Assembly (NCBI GenBank): GCA_017303615.1
Contig: JAFLCK010000003.1
Location: forward strand, 186,001 to 250,000
Length of the DNA: 64,000 nucleotides
Source: Obscuribacter phosphatis_A
GTDB lineage: Bacteria > Cyanobacteriota > Vampirovibrionia > Obscuribacterales > Obscuribacteraceae
Direction of reading: 5' to 3'
Part shown: one piece after another, positions 35,712 through 44,618 of the stretch
Position numbering within the stretch: position 1 is the first letter of the stretch
How the letters are laid out: the number at the start of each line of letters is the position of its first letter
Made by a program: the position numbers and the translations under genes
The notes under the pieces: generated by a model
Seen by the model: the letters and a program-made list of their open reading frames with translations, nothing else
Database searches by the model: none
Told to the model about the DNA's origin: nothing

Positions 35712-36080
35712 ATGACTGAAGTAGACAGCAAGCTCAGCAAAGAAGAGCGCCGCAAAGCTATGGAAGAAGCCGAGAAGGCTGAATTTTGGCAATCGGTAAA
35801 AGCTTTGTATATACCTTTCTCGCTCTTTATTGCCTGCTGTATATTTGCCGCCGGAGTTTTCTTGGTCTATTACAACGAACCGGCCGGCTGGGGATTTATC
35901 GGAACCACAGTAGTGATTGCCATCTCAGCTTTTATTGCCCTATTTCGCTTCCAAAACAAATTCAGAGCCAAGGGCATTATTCCTAACCGTGAAGACGAGA
36001 AAATAGGCACAAGCACAAAAGGAAAAGCTGCCGATAAAGTCGGCGGCGGCGCCGGCGTCGCAGAAGAGCAGGCGCAGTAG
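35712..36080 (+). CDS. Small two-helix membrane protein, unknown
   Basis: The 122-residue protein has a charged coiled N-terminus (KLSKEERRKAMEEAEKAEF), two close membrane helices (about 32-55 and 60-78) and a Lys/Gly-rich tail. The pattern suggests a cytoplasmic-facing small membrane protein. It stands alone, divergent from the zinc-ribbon gene and convergent with rpsI. No family is recognised. Confidence 0.72.
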   Translation: MTEVDSKLSKEERRKAMEEAEKAEFWQSVKALYIPFSLFIACCIFAAGVFLVYYNEPAGWGFIGTTVVIAISAFIALFRFQNKFRAKGIIPNREDEKIGTSTKGKAADKVGGGAGVAEEQAQ

Positions 36081-36142
36081 TCGTATTTTTTTGAACTTAG
36101 ACTTGAATTGGGCGCTGCTCATATCTAGGCTCGGCCTTGGGC

Positions 36143-36167
36143 GGCTCGGGCTTAGGCGGCCCGAGCC
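36143..36167 (+). terminator. GC-rich hairpin after the two-helix membrane protein
   Basis: A perfect 9-bp stem (36143-36151 with 36159-36167) with a 7-base loop lies 63 bases after the stop. The following TTAACTT is a poor T-run, so termination is plausible but weak. Confidence 0.4.
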
Positions 36168-36200
36168 TTAACTTACTCGAGCTTGCTCTTTTAAGATGCC

Positions 36201-36232
36201 AAAAGAGTCGCCAACTTTTTAGTGGCGACTCT
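36201..36232 (-). terminator. Intrinsic terminator at the end of the ribosomal superoperon
   Basis: AGAGTCGCCA (36204-36213) pairs perfectly with TGGCGACTCT (36223-36232). On the minus strand the stem is followed by TTT. It lies 31 bases after the rpsI stop. Confidence 0.8.
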
Positions 36233-36263
36233 CTCAAAAATATTGCCGATAGCAATCGAGCGA

Positions 36264-36662
36264 TTAACGCTTGGAGAACTGGAAGCGTTTACGGGCTCTC
36301 TTGCGACCATACTTCTTACGCTCTTTGACGCGGGGGTCGCGGGTGAGCAGACCTTCGCCTCTCAAAACCGAGCGGTTCTGCGGAGCGGCTTCTGAAAGAG
36401 CTCTAGCAATGCCATGACGAATGGCGCCGATTTGACCGGCGATACCACCGCCGCGTACCAGCACATGAACGTCGAAGCGTCCCATGGCATCGGCAGCGTG
36501 GAAAGAGGTGAAAATCTCTTTACGCAGAGCATCTCTGCCGCCGACATAGTCGTCCATGGTGCGGCTATTAATGGTCACCTGTCCGGTGCCGGGCACCAGA
36601 CGCACTCTGGCGGTGGCTGATTTTCTTCTGCCGGTGCCGATGTACTGAATTACGCTAGACAT
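36264..36662 (-). CDS. rpsI: 30S ribosomal protein S9
   Basis: The signature GTGRRKSATARVRL at the start, GGGIAGQIGAIRHGIARAL in the middle and the basic tail ending KRFQFSKR identify S9, whose C-terminal tail reaches the P-site tRNA. At 132 residues it has the normal length. It is the last gene of the ribosomal superoperon, 42 bases after rplM, and is followed by a terminator. Confidence 0.98.
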   Translation of the reverse strand: MSSVIQYIGTGRRKSATARVRLVPGTGQVTINSRTMDDYVGGRDALRKEIFTSFHAADAMGRFDVHVLVRGGGIAGQIGAIRHGIARALSEAAPQNRSVLRGEGLLTRDPRVKERKKYGRKRARKRFQFSKR

Positions 36663-36704
36663 TTGCCTCTTCTTCCTGATTTACCTTAGAAATTCTAATT
36701 CCAA

Positions 36705-37151
36705 TTAAGCGGTCACATGTTTGGGCAGCTCATGCTGCGCCGGTTTTTGGGCGGCGTGCGGATGAGTTGCACCGGCATAGACTTTCAGTTTGGTGAACTG
36801 CTGATCGCCAAGACGTGTGTGGGGCAGCATGCCGCGCACAGCGCGCTCGATTATGGCAATCGGACGTCTTTGTCTTAGATGAGCCAAGCTCTCTTCTTTG
36901 AAACCACCCGGGAAGCCGGAATGTCTTCTGTAGAACTTGTCGGTCTCTTTCTTGCCGGAGACCTGGATTTTCTCAGCGTTAACTACTACGACGAAATCAC
37001 CACAATCAACGTGAGGTGTGAATTCGGGCTTGTGCTTGCCTCTCAAAAGATTGGCCACTTCAGCAGCAAGACGACCGAGGGTTTTACCTTCGGCATCAAC
37101 AACGAGCCACTCTCTTGTGACTTCATCTGATTTAGGGCAATAGGTTTTCAC
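36705..37151 (-). CDS. rplM: 50S ribosomal protein L13
   Basis: L13 is recognised from WLVVDAEGKTLGRLAAEVANLLRGK, RAVRGMLPHTRLG and the terminal YAGATHPHAAQKP. It is an early-assembling 23S rRNA-binding protein. Translation starts at GTG 37151, whose bases overlap the TGA of truA as GTGA, so the two are translationally coupled. The 148-residue length is normal. Confidence 0.97.
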   Translation of the reverse strand: MKTYCPKSDEVTREWLVVDAEGKTLGRLAAEVANLLRGKHKPEFTPHVDCGDFVVVVNAEKIQVSGKKETDKFYRRHSGFPGGFKEESLAHLRQRRPIAIIERAVRGMLPHTRLGDQQFTKLKVYAGATHPHAAQKPAQHELPKHVTA

Positions 37152-37975
37152 TCTCTTAACTCCTCGATGGTCAGCCCTGTGTCATTTTGAAAGAGCTGAA
37201 AATGATCAGGGTACCTGACCGCATTTAGCGTCAACCCCCAGGGGGGAGCAGTGGGGCCGGTGAGCAATCTGTCGTGGCTGGCCAGGGCCTGCTCGACAGC
37301 TTCAACACCCCTCTTGCCGAGACCTATATCGATAAGAGTCCCGACAATAATGCGGACCATATTGTACACGAAGTGATCGGCTGCAATCCAGAATTCAAGC
37401 TCGCCTTCACGTAAATTCAATAATTCAGCCCGCCTGACTGTGCATATTGTAGAGCTATTATCTGAATTGGAAGACTTAAAAGAAGCGAAGTCATGACGGC
37501 CCAAAAGGCTGGAAGCCGCACTGCGCATGGCTTTCAGGTCGAGAGGCTGGCGCACGAAATAGTGAGTATCTTTTAAGAGCGCAGATCTTTGAGATCGGTT
37601 CAAAATCCGATACACATATTCTCTTTCAGAGGCACTAAAGCGTGCATGAAAGTCGGAAGGCGCATTATCTAGAGCAGTTACGCTCATTTCTTTGATGACA
37701 ATTCCATTCAAACGCCAGGTCAGATCAAATATTTCAGACTGACTCAGCGCTTGCCGCCCCTCGGGCAAAACCACATGCACGACTTGCCCTCTGGCGCTGA
37801 CACCGCTATCGGTGCGGCCGGAAAAAATGGCGCGCAGCGGCTGACCAAACAAGATAGCAAGAGCCCTCTCAAGCTCTTGCTGAACAGTCAAAACGCCCTC
37901 TTGATACTGAGAACCGTGAAATTTCTTTCCGGTGTACTCGATCAAAAGGGCGATTTTGTTAGCTTCGACAGTCAA
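37148..37975 (-). CDS. truA: tRNA pseudouridine synthase A (positions 38-40)
   Basis: TruA is shown by IALLIEYTGKKFHGSQYQ, the catalytic aspartate in FSGRTDSGVSARGQVVHV and VRIIVGTLIDIGLG. It isomerises uridines 38-40 of the tRNA anticodon arm. The 275-residue length is usual. The start is TTG 37975 without a strong binding site, 13 bases after rplQ. Position between rplQ and rplM is the common one in Gram-positive-type gene orders. Confidence 0.95.
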   Translation of the reverse strand: MTVEANKIALLIEYTGKKFHGSQYQEGVLTVQQELERALAILFGQPLRAIFSGRTDSGVSARGQVVHVVLPEGRQALSQSEIFDLTWRLNGIVIKEMSVTALDNAPSDFHARFSASEREYVYRILNRSQRSALLKDTHYFVRQPLDLKAMRSAASSLLGRHDFASFKSSNSDNSSTICTVRRAELLNLREGELEFWIAADHFVYNMVRIIVGTLIDIGLGKRGVEAVEQALASHDRLLTGPTAPPWGLTLNAVRYPDHFQLFQNDTGLTIEELRE

Positions 37976-37988
37976 CTATCTTGTCTTA

Positions 37989-38414
37989 TTAGACCAGTTG
38001 AATGATGGCCATTTCGGTGCAGTCACCGCGACGGGGACCAGCTTTGATGATGCGGGTGTAGCCGCCGTTGCGATCTTTGTAGCGGGGAGCGAGTTCGTCA
38101 AATACTCTGGTGACGACTTCTTTGTCGTAAACAAAGGCGCCGACTTGACGACGCAAATGCACAACCCGAGCCACTTTCTTGGCAGCTTCAGCATCACCTT
38201 TTTTGGCTTTTTCGTGCAAATCTTTGTAGTCGCCGAACTGACCTTTCTTACCTTTGGTGATCAGACGCTCGGCGCAAGAGCGCACTGCTTTAGCCTTGGC
38301 GAGAGTGGTGACAATCTCGTCGCGACGCAGAAGCTCGGTGGCCAGTGCTCTCAAGACTGCTTTCCGCTGGTCGGCGGGGCGTCCCAATTGATTGCCGGGT
38401 ACTCTATGACGCAT
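37989..38414 (-). CDS. rplQ: 50S ribosomal protein L17
   Basis: The start MRHRVPGNQLGRPADQRKAVLR and IVTTLAKAKAVRSCAERLIT identify L17, which binds near the peptide exit tunnel. The C-terminus has the expected YTRIIKAGPRRGD. At 141 residues it is slightly longer than the E. coli form. It follows rpoA by 54 bases. Confidence 0.97.
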   Translation of the reverse strand: MRHRVPGNQLGRPADQRKAVLRALATELLRRDEIVTTLAKAKAVRSCAERLITKGKKGQFGDYKDLHEKAKKGDAEAAKKVARVVHLRRQVGAFVYDKEVVTRVFDELAPRYKDRNGGYTRIIKAGPRRGDCTEMAIIQLV

Positions 38415-38468
38415 GACTCTATCCTTCTAAGATCCTTTTAGATTTGACTTTGATTTGACTTGATTGGC

Positions 38469-39416
38469 TTATTTATCTTTGGGTGTATCAGCCAAAGTAA
38501 GACCGAACTGCCTGAGGCGCTCGATTACTTCATCGGCAGACTTCTTGCCAAAGTTTTTGATATTCATCAGATCATCGTAGGTGAGCTTGAGCAGTTCACC
38601 GAGCGAGTTGATGTTGGCTCTCTTCAAGCAGTTGTAGGCTCTCACTGATAGCTCGAGTTCCTCGATGGAAATAGAGCTATGCTTGCCGTCTTGTTGCTGA
38701 GGCTGGGTTGCAGCCGGCACCATGGGCTTGCCGGAGAGTTCGGCTATCGGGAGCAGATGCTCGACGATTTGACGAGCAGCTTGCGAAATGGCTTCTGTAG
38801 CATCGATAGAACCATTGGACCAAAGCTCGATGGTGAGCTTGTCGAAGTCGGTTGATTCACCAACACGGGTCGGTTCTACGTTGTATGCCACTTTGCGGAT
38901 AGGCATGAAGACGGCGTCGATAGGGAGCACGTCGATAGCCTGTTTGAAATGGCTGTGTGAGTCGGCGGGAACATAACCACGACCACGCTCGACTGTGATC
39001 TCAGCTCTCAAACGGCCGCCTTCGGCGAGTGTGCAGAGCTGCCAGTCGGGGTTGATGATGGTGGCATCGGCGGGACACATGATGTCGCGGCCGGTGACAG
39101 GTCCCTGACGATCTATATCTAGATGAAGATACTGAGGGTCGTTGCTGAAGGTCTTGACGACCAGCCCCTTCAGGTTGAGCATGACGTCGATGACGTCTTC
39201 CAGTACGCCGGGCACTGTGGTGAACTCATGAGTTACACCTTCAATGCGCACTGCACTGACTGCAGAACCATCGAGAGAGGAAAGAAGAACACGTCTGAGG
39301 GCGTTGCCCAGGGTTGTTCCATATCCCTTTTCTAGTGGCTCGATTACGAACTTACCGTAGATTGAGCCGTCTGTTCCGGTTTTATTCTCTAGGCACTTGA
39401 TTCTTAGAGGTTCCAT
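38469..39416 (-). CDS. rpoA: RNA polymerase alpha subunit
   Basis: The N-terminal assembly domain has GKFVIEPLEKGYGTTLGNALRRVLLSS-type sequence and the VEPTRVGESTDFDKL loop. The C-terminal domain, which binds UP elements and activators, has LELSVRAYNCLKRANINSLGEL and NFGKKSADEVIERL. The linker is Gln-rich (PQQQ). The 315 residues are a normal length. It lies between rpsD and rplQ as in most alpha operons. Confidence 0.98.
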   Translation of the reverse strand: MEPLRIKCLENKTGTDGSIYGKFVIEPLEKGYGTTLGNALRRVLLSSLDGSAVSAVRIEGVTHEFTTVPGVLEDVIDVMLNLKGLVVKTFSNDPQYLHLDIDRQGPVTGRDIMCPADATIINPDWQLCTLAEGGRLRAEITVERGRGYVPADSHSHFKQAIDVLPIDAVFMPIRKVAYNVEPTRVGESTDFDKLTIELWSNGSIDATEAISQAARQIVEHLLPIAELSGKPMVPAATQPQQQDGKHSSISIEELELSVRAYNCLKRANINSLGELLKLTYDDLMNIKNFGKKSADEVIERLRQFGLTLADTPKDK

Positions 39417-39479
39417 ATTCTCTCCGTGAATGAATGTGTTTGACGAAGCACTATGACCATGACCTCACGGTCAGTCAGA

Positions 39480-40103
39480 TTAACGTGAGTAGTACTCAAC
39501 GATGAGCGCTTCTTTGATGCTTTGATCCAGATCTTCGCGGGACGGCGGATTGATCATGGAGGCGGTCAGATTTTCGATGCTGACTTCCATCCAGTTAGGA
39601 TGGGCAGCGGCAGGAGAGGTCTCAAGGATGTCCTTGATTACTTTCTTAGCCTTATCGGAAACCGAAATTACCTCGCCGGGGCGAACCTGGTAGGAGGGAA
39701 TAGATACGACCTTACCGTTGACGGTGAAATGACCGTGGCGGATAAGTTGTCTGGCCTGGGCGCGCGACGGCACGATGCCGGAGCGGTGCACCAGATTGTC
39801 GAGACGAGCTTCAAGCAATTGCAAAAGCTTGAGGCCGGTGGGAACTTTCTTTTGTCTTGTCGCTTGCTCGAAATAAGCAGAGAACTGAGACTCAAGAACG
39901 CCGTAAGTTTGACGAACTTTCTGCTTCTCTCTCAATTGCAGAGCGTATTCCGACTGCTTCTTGCGGTCCTGACCATGCTGTCCTGGACCATAACGACGTC
40001 TTTCAATAGCGCACTTGGTTGTGTAGCAGCGTGTGCCCTTGAGGAAGAGCTTGACTCCCTCATTGCGGCAAAGCTTGCAAACTGAATCCGTATACCTGGC
40101 CAA
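39480..40103 (-). CDS. rpsD: 30S ribosomal protein S4
   Basis: S4 is recognised from ARYTDSVCKLCRNEGVKLFLKG, RRRYGPGQHGQDRKK and the S4 RNA-binding domain RLDNLVHRSGIVPSRAQARQLIRHGHFTVNG. It nucleates 30S assembly. Translation starts at TTG 40103, with GAGGAG eight bases upstream deciding the start. Two CxxC pairs in the N-terminus (CKLC and a later Cys pair) suggest the zinc-type S4. Confidence 0.97.
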   Translation of the reverse strand: MARYTDSVCKLCRNEGVKLFLKGTRCYTTKCAIERRRYGPGQHGQDRKKQSEYALQLREKQKVRQTYGVLESQFSAYFEQATRQKKVPTGLKLLQLLEARLDNLVHRSGIVPSRAQARQLIRHGHFTVNGKVVSIPSYQVRPGEVISVSDKAKKVIKDILETSPAAAHPNWMEVSIENLTASMINPPSREDLDQSIKEALIVEYYSR

Positions 40104-40137
40104 CTTCTTAACTCCTCGACTTCTCTATCTCTGCAAA

Positions 40138-40530
40138 TTACACGCGACGGCGCTTGGGTGGACGGCAACCATTGTGGGGAATGGGAGTCACATCTTTGAT
40201 AAGAGTGATTTCCAAACCGGAAGCCTGCAAAGCTCTGATGGCGGTCTCGCGGCCGGCGCCGGGACCTTTAACCAACACTTCCACTTGTCTCATGCCTTGG
40301 TCCATAGAACGCTTGGCCACAGATTCGGCAGCCTGCTGAGCGGCGAATGGTGTGCCCTTTTTGGCGCCTTTGAACCCGACAGTACCAGCCGAAGCCCAGG
40401 CAATGACCTGACCTTGCGGGTCGGTGGAAGAGACAATTGTGTTATTGAAAGTGCTAGCGATGTGGACGACGCCCTGCAATACATTGCGGCGTTCTTTCTT
40501 TTTCGTCCTTGCCTTCGGAGACTTAGCCAT
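40138..40530 (-). CDS. rpsK: 30S ribosomal protein S11
   Basis: GVVHIASTFNNTIVSSTDPQGQVIAWASAG and the C-terminal TPIPHNGCRPPKRRRV are diagnostic of S11, a platform protein near the mRNA exit. At 130 residues the length is normal. It lies 63 bases after rpsM and 34 before rpsD. Confidence 0.98.
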   Translation of the reverse strand: MAKSPKARTKKKERRNVLQGVVHIASTFNNTIVSSTDPQGQVIAWASAGTVGFKGAKKGTPFAAQQAAESVAKRSMDQGMRQVEVLVKGPGAGRETAIRALQASGLEITLIKDVTPIPHNGCRPPKRRRV

Positions 40531-40593
40531 AGCGTTCCTGTTTCTATCCTTTTAATTTCAAGTTGTAGTGATTACTGATTACGCCTTTACGAC

Positions 40594-40980
40594 TTATTTA
40601 CCAGCTTGCTTCTTACCGGCGACGGTGACGCGCTTGCGACCACGACGAGTACGAGCATTGGTTTTGGTGCGCTGACCGCGGGTCGGTAGACCGCGGCGAT
40701 GTCTCTGACCGCGATAGCAGTTGATTTCAATCAGGCGCTTGACGTTCAGACCTTCTACCCTGCGCAGGTCGCCTTCGACCTGGTAGTTGCCGCTCTTCTC
40801 TACTTCTTCACGAATTTTGTTGAGTTCTTCTTCGCTCAGATCTTGAATGCGACGATGGTCGGCGATACCGACCTTCTTGCAAACGTTCTTTGCAGAAGTT
40901 CTACCAATACCGTGAATGTAGGTAAGGGCGATTAAGGTTCTTTTGTTTCTCGGCAGGTCAACACCGGCAATACGGGCCAT
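40594..40980 (-). CDS. rpsM: 30S ribosomal protein S13
   Basis: The start ARIAGVDLPRNKRTLIALTYIHGIG and the basic tail RGLPTRGQRTKTNARTRRG identify S13, which contacts the P-site tRNA and bridges to the 50S subunit. At 128 residues it has the usual length. It follows rpmJ by 123 bases, one of the larger gaps in the cluster. Confidence 0.98.
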   Translation of the reverse strand: MARIAGVDLPRNKRTLIALTYIHGIGRTSAKNVCKKVGIADHRRIQDLSEEELNKIREEVEKSGNYQVEGDLRRVEGLNVKRLIEINCYRGQRHRRGLPTRGQRTKTNARTRRGRKRVTVAGKKQAGK

Positions 40981-41103
40981 TTATCCTCCAACTGACGCTT
41001 TTTTTGCGCTCTATTCTCTTGATTGCGCTGAATCTTTATAGATAGACAATAAGTTAACCCGGATATCTCTTGAATATCCTAATTGAAGTTAACTTCTTAG
41101 TTC

Positions 41104-41217
41104 TTAACCTTGGCGCTGTTTATGCTTGGGATTTTCACAAATGATCGCAACGCGACCTTTGCGTCTTATCACTTTGCACTTATCGCAAATCTTTTTGACT
41201 GAAGCTCTTACTTTCAT
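41104..41217 (-). CDS. rpmJ: 50S ribosomal protein L36
   Basis: This 37-codon gene reads MKVRASVKKICDKCKVIRR at its start and continues with a second half containing CENPKHKQRQG. The C-x2-C, later Cys and His pattern is the zinc site of the canonical L36. It lies between infA and rpsM, its usual place, on the minus strand. Confidence 0.97.
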   Translation of the reverse strand: MKVRASVKKICDKCKVIRRKGRVAIICENPKHKQRQG

Positions 41218-41350
41218 TTTCGGCTCTCTGTGCGGCTTTTGCCGCTTTTACTGTAGGTGAAACGATGCTAACAATTCTAACGAGGAAGCCAAGCCCTGCC
41301 CGCATTTGCATGCAAAACAAGGGGCAACCAGACAAACGTCTAATTGTACA

Positions 41351-41572
41351 TCAATCTTTGATTCTGTATGTAATTCTTCCGCGCGTAAGGTCGTACGGGG
41401 TGAGCTCTACACGCACTCGATCGCCTGGAAGTATCTTAATAAAGTTTTTGCGAATCTTGCCCGAAATGTGGGCCAAGACCTTGTGACCGTTATCGAGCTC
41501 TACCCGAAACATGGCATTGGGCAAGGATTCGCGGATTGTTCCTTCAAATTCGATGACGCCCTGTTTAGTCAC
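41351..41572 (-). CDS. infA: Translation initiation factor IF-1
   Basis: The 73-residue OB-fold protein has GVIEFEGTIRESLPNAMFRVEL, KVLAHISGKIRKNFIKILPGD and LTPYDLTRGRITYR, diagnostic of IF-1, which occupies the A site during initiation. Translation starts at GTG 41572 within the map stop (GTGA), so the two are coupled. A 133-base gap separates it from rpmJ. Confidence 0.97.
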   Translation of the reverse strand: MTKQGVIEFEGTIRESLPNAMFRVELDNGHKVLAHISGKIRKNFIKILPGDRVRVELTPYDLTRGRITYRIKD

Positions 41573-42360
41573 TCAATTACCTCGGATGGACGCTTAGTAA
41601 GTACTTCTGGATAGCCTTCAGTGATTAACAAAGAATGTTCAAAATGTGCTGAAGGTCTGTAATCTTGCGTTACAACAGTCCAGCGATCAGACTTTAGTCT
41701 GGTCTTATCGCTGCCCAAATTGAACATAGGCTCGATCGCTATAACCATACCAGGTTTCAACTTGGTCTTGCTACCGGTACGATAGTTGAAGATGAATGGA
41801 TCTTCATGATAGTCAGGCCCTATGCCATGTCCACCATAATCTCTCACTATGCCGTAATTGCCGGCGACTCCCACATCCTCTACGGCACCGCCGATTTCGT
41901 CGAGGGTGGCACCACCCCTGGCGGCTTTAATGGCAGCGTAAAGTGAAATCTGCGTATCTTTCAACAAACGGGCGACCACATCGGAAACTTTGCCCACAGC
42001 CACTGTCACTGCGGTGTCGCCGATATAATCGAACTTTTTGCCGTCTTTTTGTTTACGTACCGATACACCAAGATCAAGACTGATGATGTCCCCGTCCTTG
42101 AGTACCTTACGTTTATTGGGAATTCCGTGAACTATTTCTTCGTTTACTGAAGCGCAGACAGTGGCTGGAAAGCCTTTATAGCCTTTGAAAGTGGGAATGT
42201 GTCCGGCCCCGCGAATATTCTTCTCGGCTAATTCGTCCAATTCCCAGGTGCTAATTCCCGGCTCCACCGCCTTGCTGCACAATTCAAGAGTTTCACCGGC
42301 CAGCTTGCCGGCCTCCCGGATGAGCTTCAAGTCTTCTTCAACAGTGAGTATCATGGCCAT
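41569..42360 (-). CDS. map: Methionine aminopeptidase, type I
   Basis: The 263-residue metallopeptidase removes N-terminal methionine from new proteins. Metal ligands are visible: the aspartates in ISLDLGV and GDTAVTV, the histidine in YGGHGIGPDYHEDP, and glutamates in AIEPMFNLG and HFEHSLLIT. The ATG at 42360 stands two bases after the adk stop; a second ATG two codons later is possible. It overlaps infA by four bases. Confidence 0.97.
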   Translation of the reverse strand: MAMILTVEEDLKLIREAGKLAGETLELCSKAVEPGISTWELDELAEKNIRGAGHIPTFKGYKGFPATVCASVNEEIVHGIPNKRKVLKDGDIISLDLGVSVRKQKDGKKFDYIGDTAVTVAVGKVSDVVARLLKDTQISLYAAIKAARGGATLDEIGGAVEDVGVAGNYGIVRDYGGHGIGPDYHEDPFIFNYRTGSKTKLKPGMVIAIEPMFNLGSDKTRLKSDRWTVVTQDYRPSAHFEHSLLITEGYPEVLTKRPSEVIE

Positions 42361-42362
42361 CT

Positions 42363-43025
42363 TTACTTGTGACTTCCCTGATTGAGGGTTTCCAATATAT
42401 CGGCGAAGATTTTTTCTTGCTCGCCTTCGCCATTAACCGATACGAGAATTTGTTTGGCTTTATAAAAATCAATGAGGGGGCTGGTCAGCTCGTGATAGAC
42501 AGCCAATCTTTGTTTGACTAGTTCCGGCTTGTCGTCGGAACGGTGGCTCAGTTCGGTACCGCAAAGATCACAGATGCCGTCTTTTTTCGGTTTAGAAAAC
42601 TTGATGTGGAAAACGGCATTACAGGCTTTGTTTGGACAAACTCTTCGTCCGGTAATGCGGTCTTCTAATAGGTCATCTGATGTCTTGAGATCGATGACAC
42701 GATCTAAATTGGCTTTCAACTCACCAAGCAAGAGATCTAGACTCTCAGCCTGAGCGCGGTTGCGAGGGAAGCCATCCAGAATAAAACCGTTCTTGCAGGA
42801 TGCATCATTGAGCTTCTCGCGAAATAAATCGATGAGGACATTGTCTGGAACAAGCTTGCCCTGGTCCATAAACTCTTTGGCAGCCAGTCCGGCTTGGGTG
42901 CCATTCTTGACGGCATCACGCAAAATATCGCCGGAAGAAAGATGGGCAAGACTTAGCTTGGCGGAGAGCTTCTTGCACTGAGTGCCTTTGCCGGCGCCCG
43001 GTGCGCCCAGAAAAAGAATACGCAT
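42363..43025 (-). CDS. adk: Adenylate kinase with zinc-type LID
   Basis: I start at ATG 43025 (MRILFLGAPGAGKGTQC), which shares one base with the secY stop (TAATG). A longer open frame upstream only runs antisense-like through secY. The 220-residue enzyme has the P-loop at 7-15, FILDGFPRNRAQAE, and a LID domain with four cysteines (130, 135, 152, 155). The first pair is spaced CPNKAC (C-x4-C) instead of the usual C-x2-C. It interconverts ATP, ADP and AMP. Confidence 0.97.
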   Translation of the reverse strand: MRILFLGAPGAGKGTQCKKLSAKLSLAHLSSGDILRDAVKNGTQAGLAAKEFMDQGKLVPDNVLIDLFREKLNDASCKNGFILDGFPRNRAQAESLDLLLGELKANLDRVIDLKTSDDLLEDRITGRRVCPNKACNAVFHIKFSKPKKDGICDLCGTELSHRSDDKPELVKQRLAVYHELTSPLIDFYKAKQILVSVNGEGEQEKIFADILETLNQGSHK

Positions 43026-44479
43026 TAGAGTTCCTTCTTGTCGTAGGTCTTGAACAGCCCTCTGGCCTGATAACGAGCCGAAAGAGCATGGGTGAGAATC
43101 TGTCTTTGTGTGTCGATGGCCACACCTACGAGAATGATGAGCGAAGTAGAGCCCAAACCCTGCAAGGTTGTGACCATGGTCGCTTGCTCCACGTGAATGG
43201 GAGCGATGGCGATGAAAGCTACCGAAGTAGCTCCTATAAAGGTAAGGCGATTGAGTGTCTTCTCTAGAAACTCTGTCGTCGGACGACCTGGTCTGACGTG
43301 TTGAATGGCTCTGCCGCTGCGGCGCAGATTGTCCGACATGTCTCGCACAGGCAAAACGATGGAAGAGTAGAAGAAGGCAAAGAAAAGAATGAGTGAGAAA
43401 TAGAGAACTGAATGCTCCCAAGCGTAATAAGAGAGGCAGTTATTGAACTCTTGCGCGATAAAGGCCCAGCTGTCTTTCACCCAGGTAATCTTGGCAAACT
43501 CTACAAAAGCCGGTCCGATGGAAGGCAGGTTTTTGATGGCATCATAGACAACCATGCCGGGATCACCCTGATTTTGCTTTTGCAAAAACTGCATGATAGT
43601 GCTTGGAAACATAAGCAGGGACGAAGCAAAGATGATGGCCATAACGCCGGAAGGATTAACCGGCAGATACATATAATCATCTGGAGCAGCAAAAATCTGA
43701 CGCCCGACATTACGTCTTGAACCAAGCACCATGACTTTGCGAACGCCCTGCTGCAAGCGCACAATGAATGCCACCACCAGGAGGAAGAAAGCGGTCAGGG
43801 CCAAAACGCCGAAAAGCTGGGTCTGTCCGGTCTGCACTGTTTCATAAGTGTTCTTGACCATGACCGGCAGGCGGGCGGCGATACCCAAGAAAATGAGCAG
43901 TGAGGCACCGTTGCCGACACCACGTTCAGTGATTAGCTCGCCCATCCACATAATGAACATGGCGCAGGCAGAGAGAATCAGGGTGGTAGTGCAAAGAAAG
44001 AGAGGACCAGGAGTGATCACCACACCAGGAATGCGGGAAAGCAGCTGAGCCAACATAAAGCTCTGGAAGACAGCCAGACCGACTGTAACCAGACGCGTCA
44101 CTTGGGCAAGCTGTCTTCTGCCTTGCTCGCCTTGCTCTTTCTGCATATTTTCAAGTTTGGGTATGACAACCGTCATCAGCTGCATAACAATTGAAGCAGT
44201 GATATAGGGTCCGATACCCATTGAAAAAACTGAGAGCTTGTTGAGGGCACCGCCGGTGAAGAGGTCGATCATGCCAAGCAAGTTTTGAGCCAGTTCAGGG
44301 TGCTCGGTGAAAGCACCCGGATTGACGCCCGGAATGGGAATATGAACACCCACTCTATAAAGAACGATCATGGCCACTGTGAATAGAATTCGTTCTTTCA
44401 AGCCGGCGGCACCAAGAAGACCTAACCAGTCTTCAGGACCACCTATTTTGGAACCACGCTTGGCAACACTCTCAGACAT
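43025..44479 (-). CDS. secY: Preprotein translocase subunit SecY
   Basis: SecY forms the membrane channel for secreted proteins. The 484-residue protein shows ten hydrophobic segments and the family sequences YRVGVHIPIPGVNP, LGIGPYI-like FSMGIGPYITASIVMQLM and ERGVGNGASLLIFLGI, with GRPTTEFLEKTLNRLTFIGA near the C-terminus. The length is slightly above the usual 430-450 because of a longer periplasmic loop around residues 290-330. It lies between rplO and adk. Confidence 0.97.
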   Translation of the reverse strand: MSESVAKRGSKIGGPEDWLGLLGAAGLKERILFTVAMIVLYRVGVHIPIPGVNPGAFTEHPELAQNLLGMIDLFTGGALNKLSVFSMGIGPYITASIVMQLMTVVIPKLENMQKEQGEQGRRQLAQVTRLVTVGLAVFQSFMLAQLLSRIPGVVITPGPLFLCTTTLILSACAMFIMWMGELITERGVGNGASLLIFLGIAARLPVMVKNTYETVQTGQTQLFGVLALTAFFLLVVAFIVRLQQGVRKVMVLGSRRNVGRQIFAAPDDYMYLPVNPSGVMAIIFASSLLMFPSTIMQFLQKQNQGDPGMVVYDAIKNLPSIGPAFVEFAKITWVKDSWAFIAQEFNNCLSYYAWEHSVLYFSLILFFAFFYSSIVLPVRDMSDNLRRSGRAIQHVRPGRPTTEFLEKTLNRLTFIGATSVAFIAIAPIHVEQATMVTTLQGLGSTSLIILVGVAIDTQRQILTHALSARYQARGLFKTYDKKEL

Positions 44480-44618
44480 CTGGTTATTTGTACCTGTTTT
44501 TACTTACATACAATATTTTAGACCCGTCTCCGTCATTTCATTTCCCCCTAATTCAGAGGTGAAACTACTTAAACGGAAACGGGTCATGCTTGACTACCCG
44601 GCAAATTGATTTTGCGCA

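Noticed and set aside
43026..43421. N-terminal extension of adk by 132 codons
   Set aside because: It runs through the secY coding region in another frame, and the family starts exactly at ATG 43025 with a TAATG overlap.
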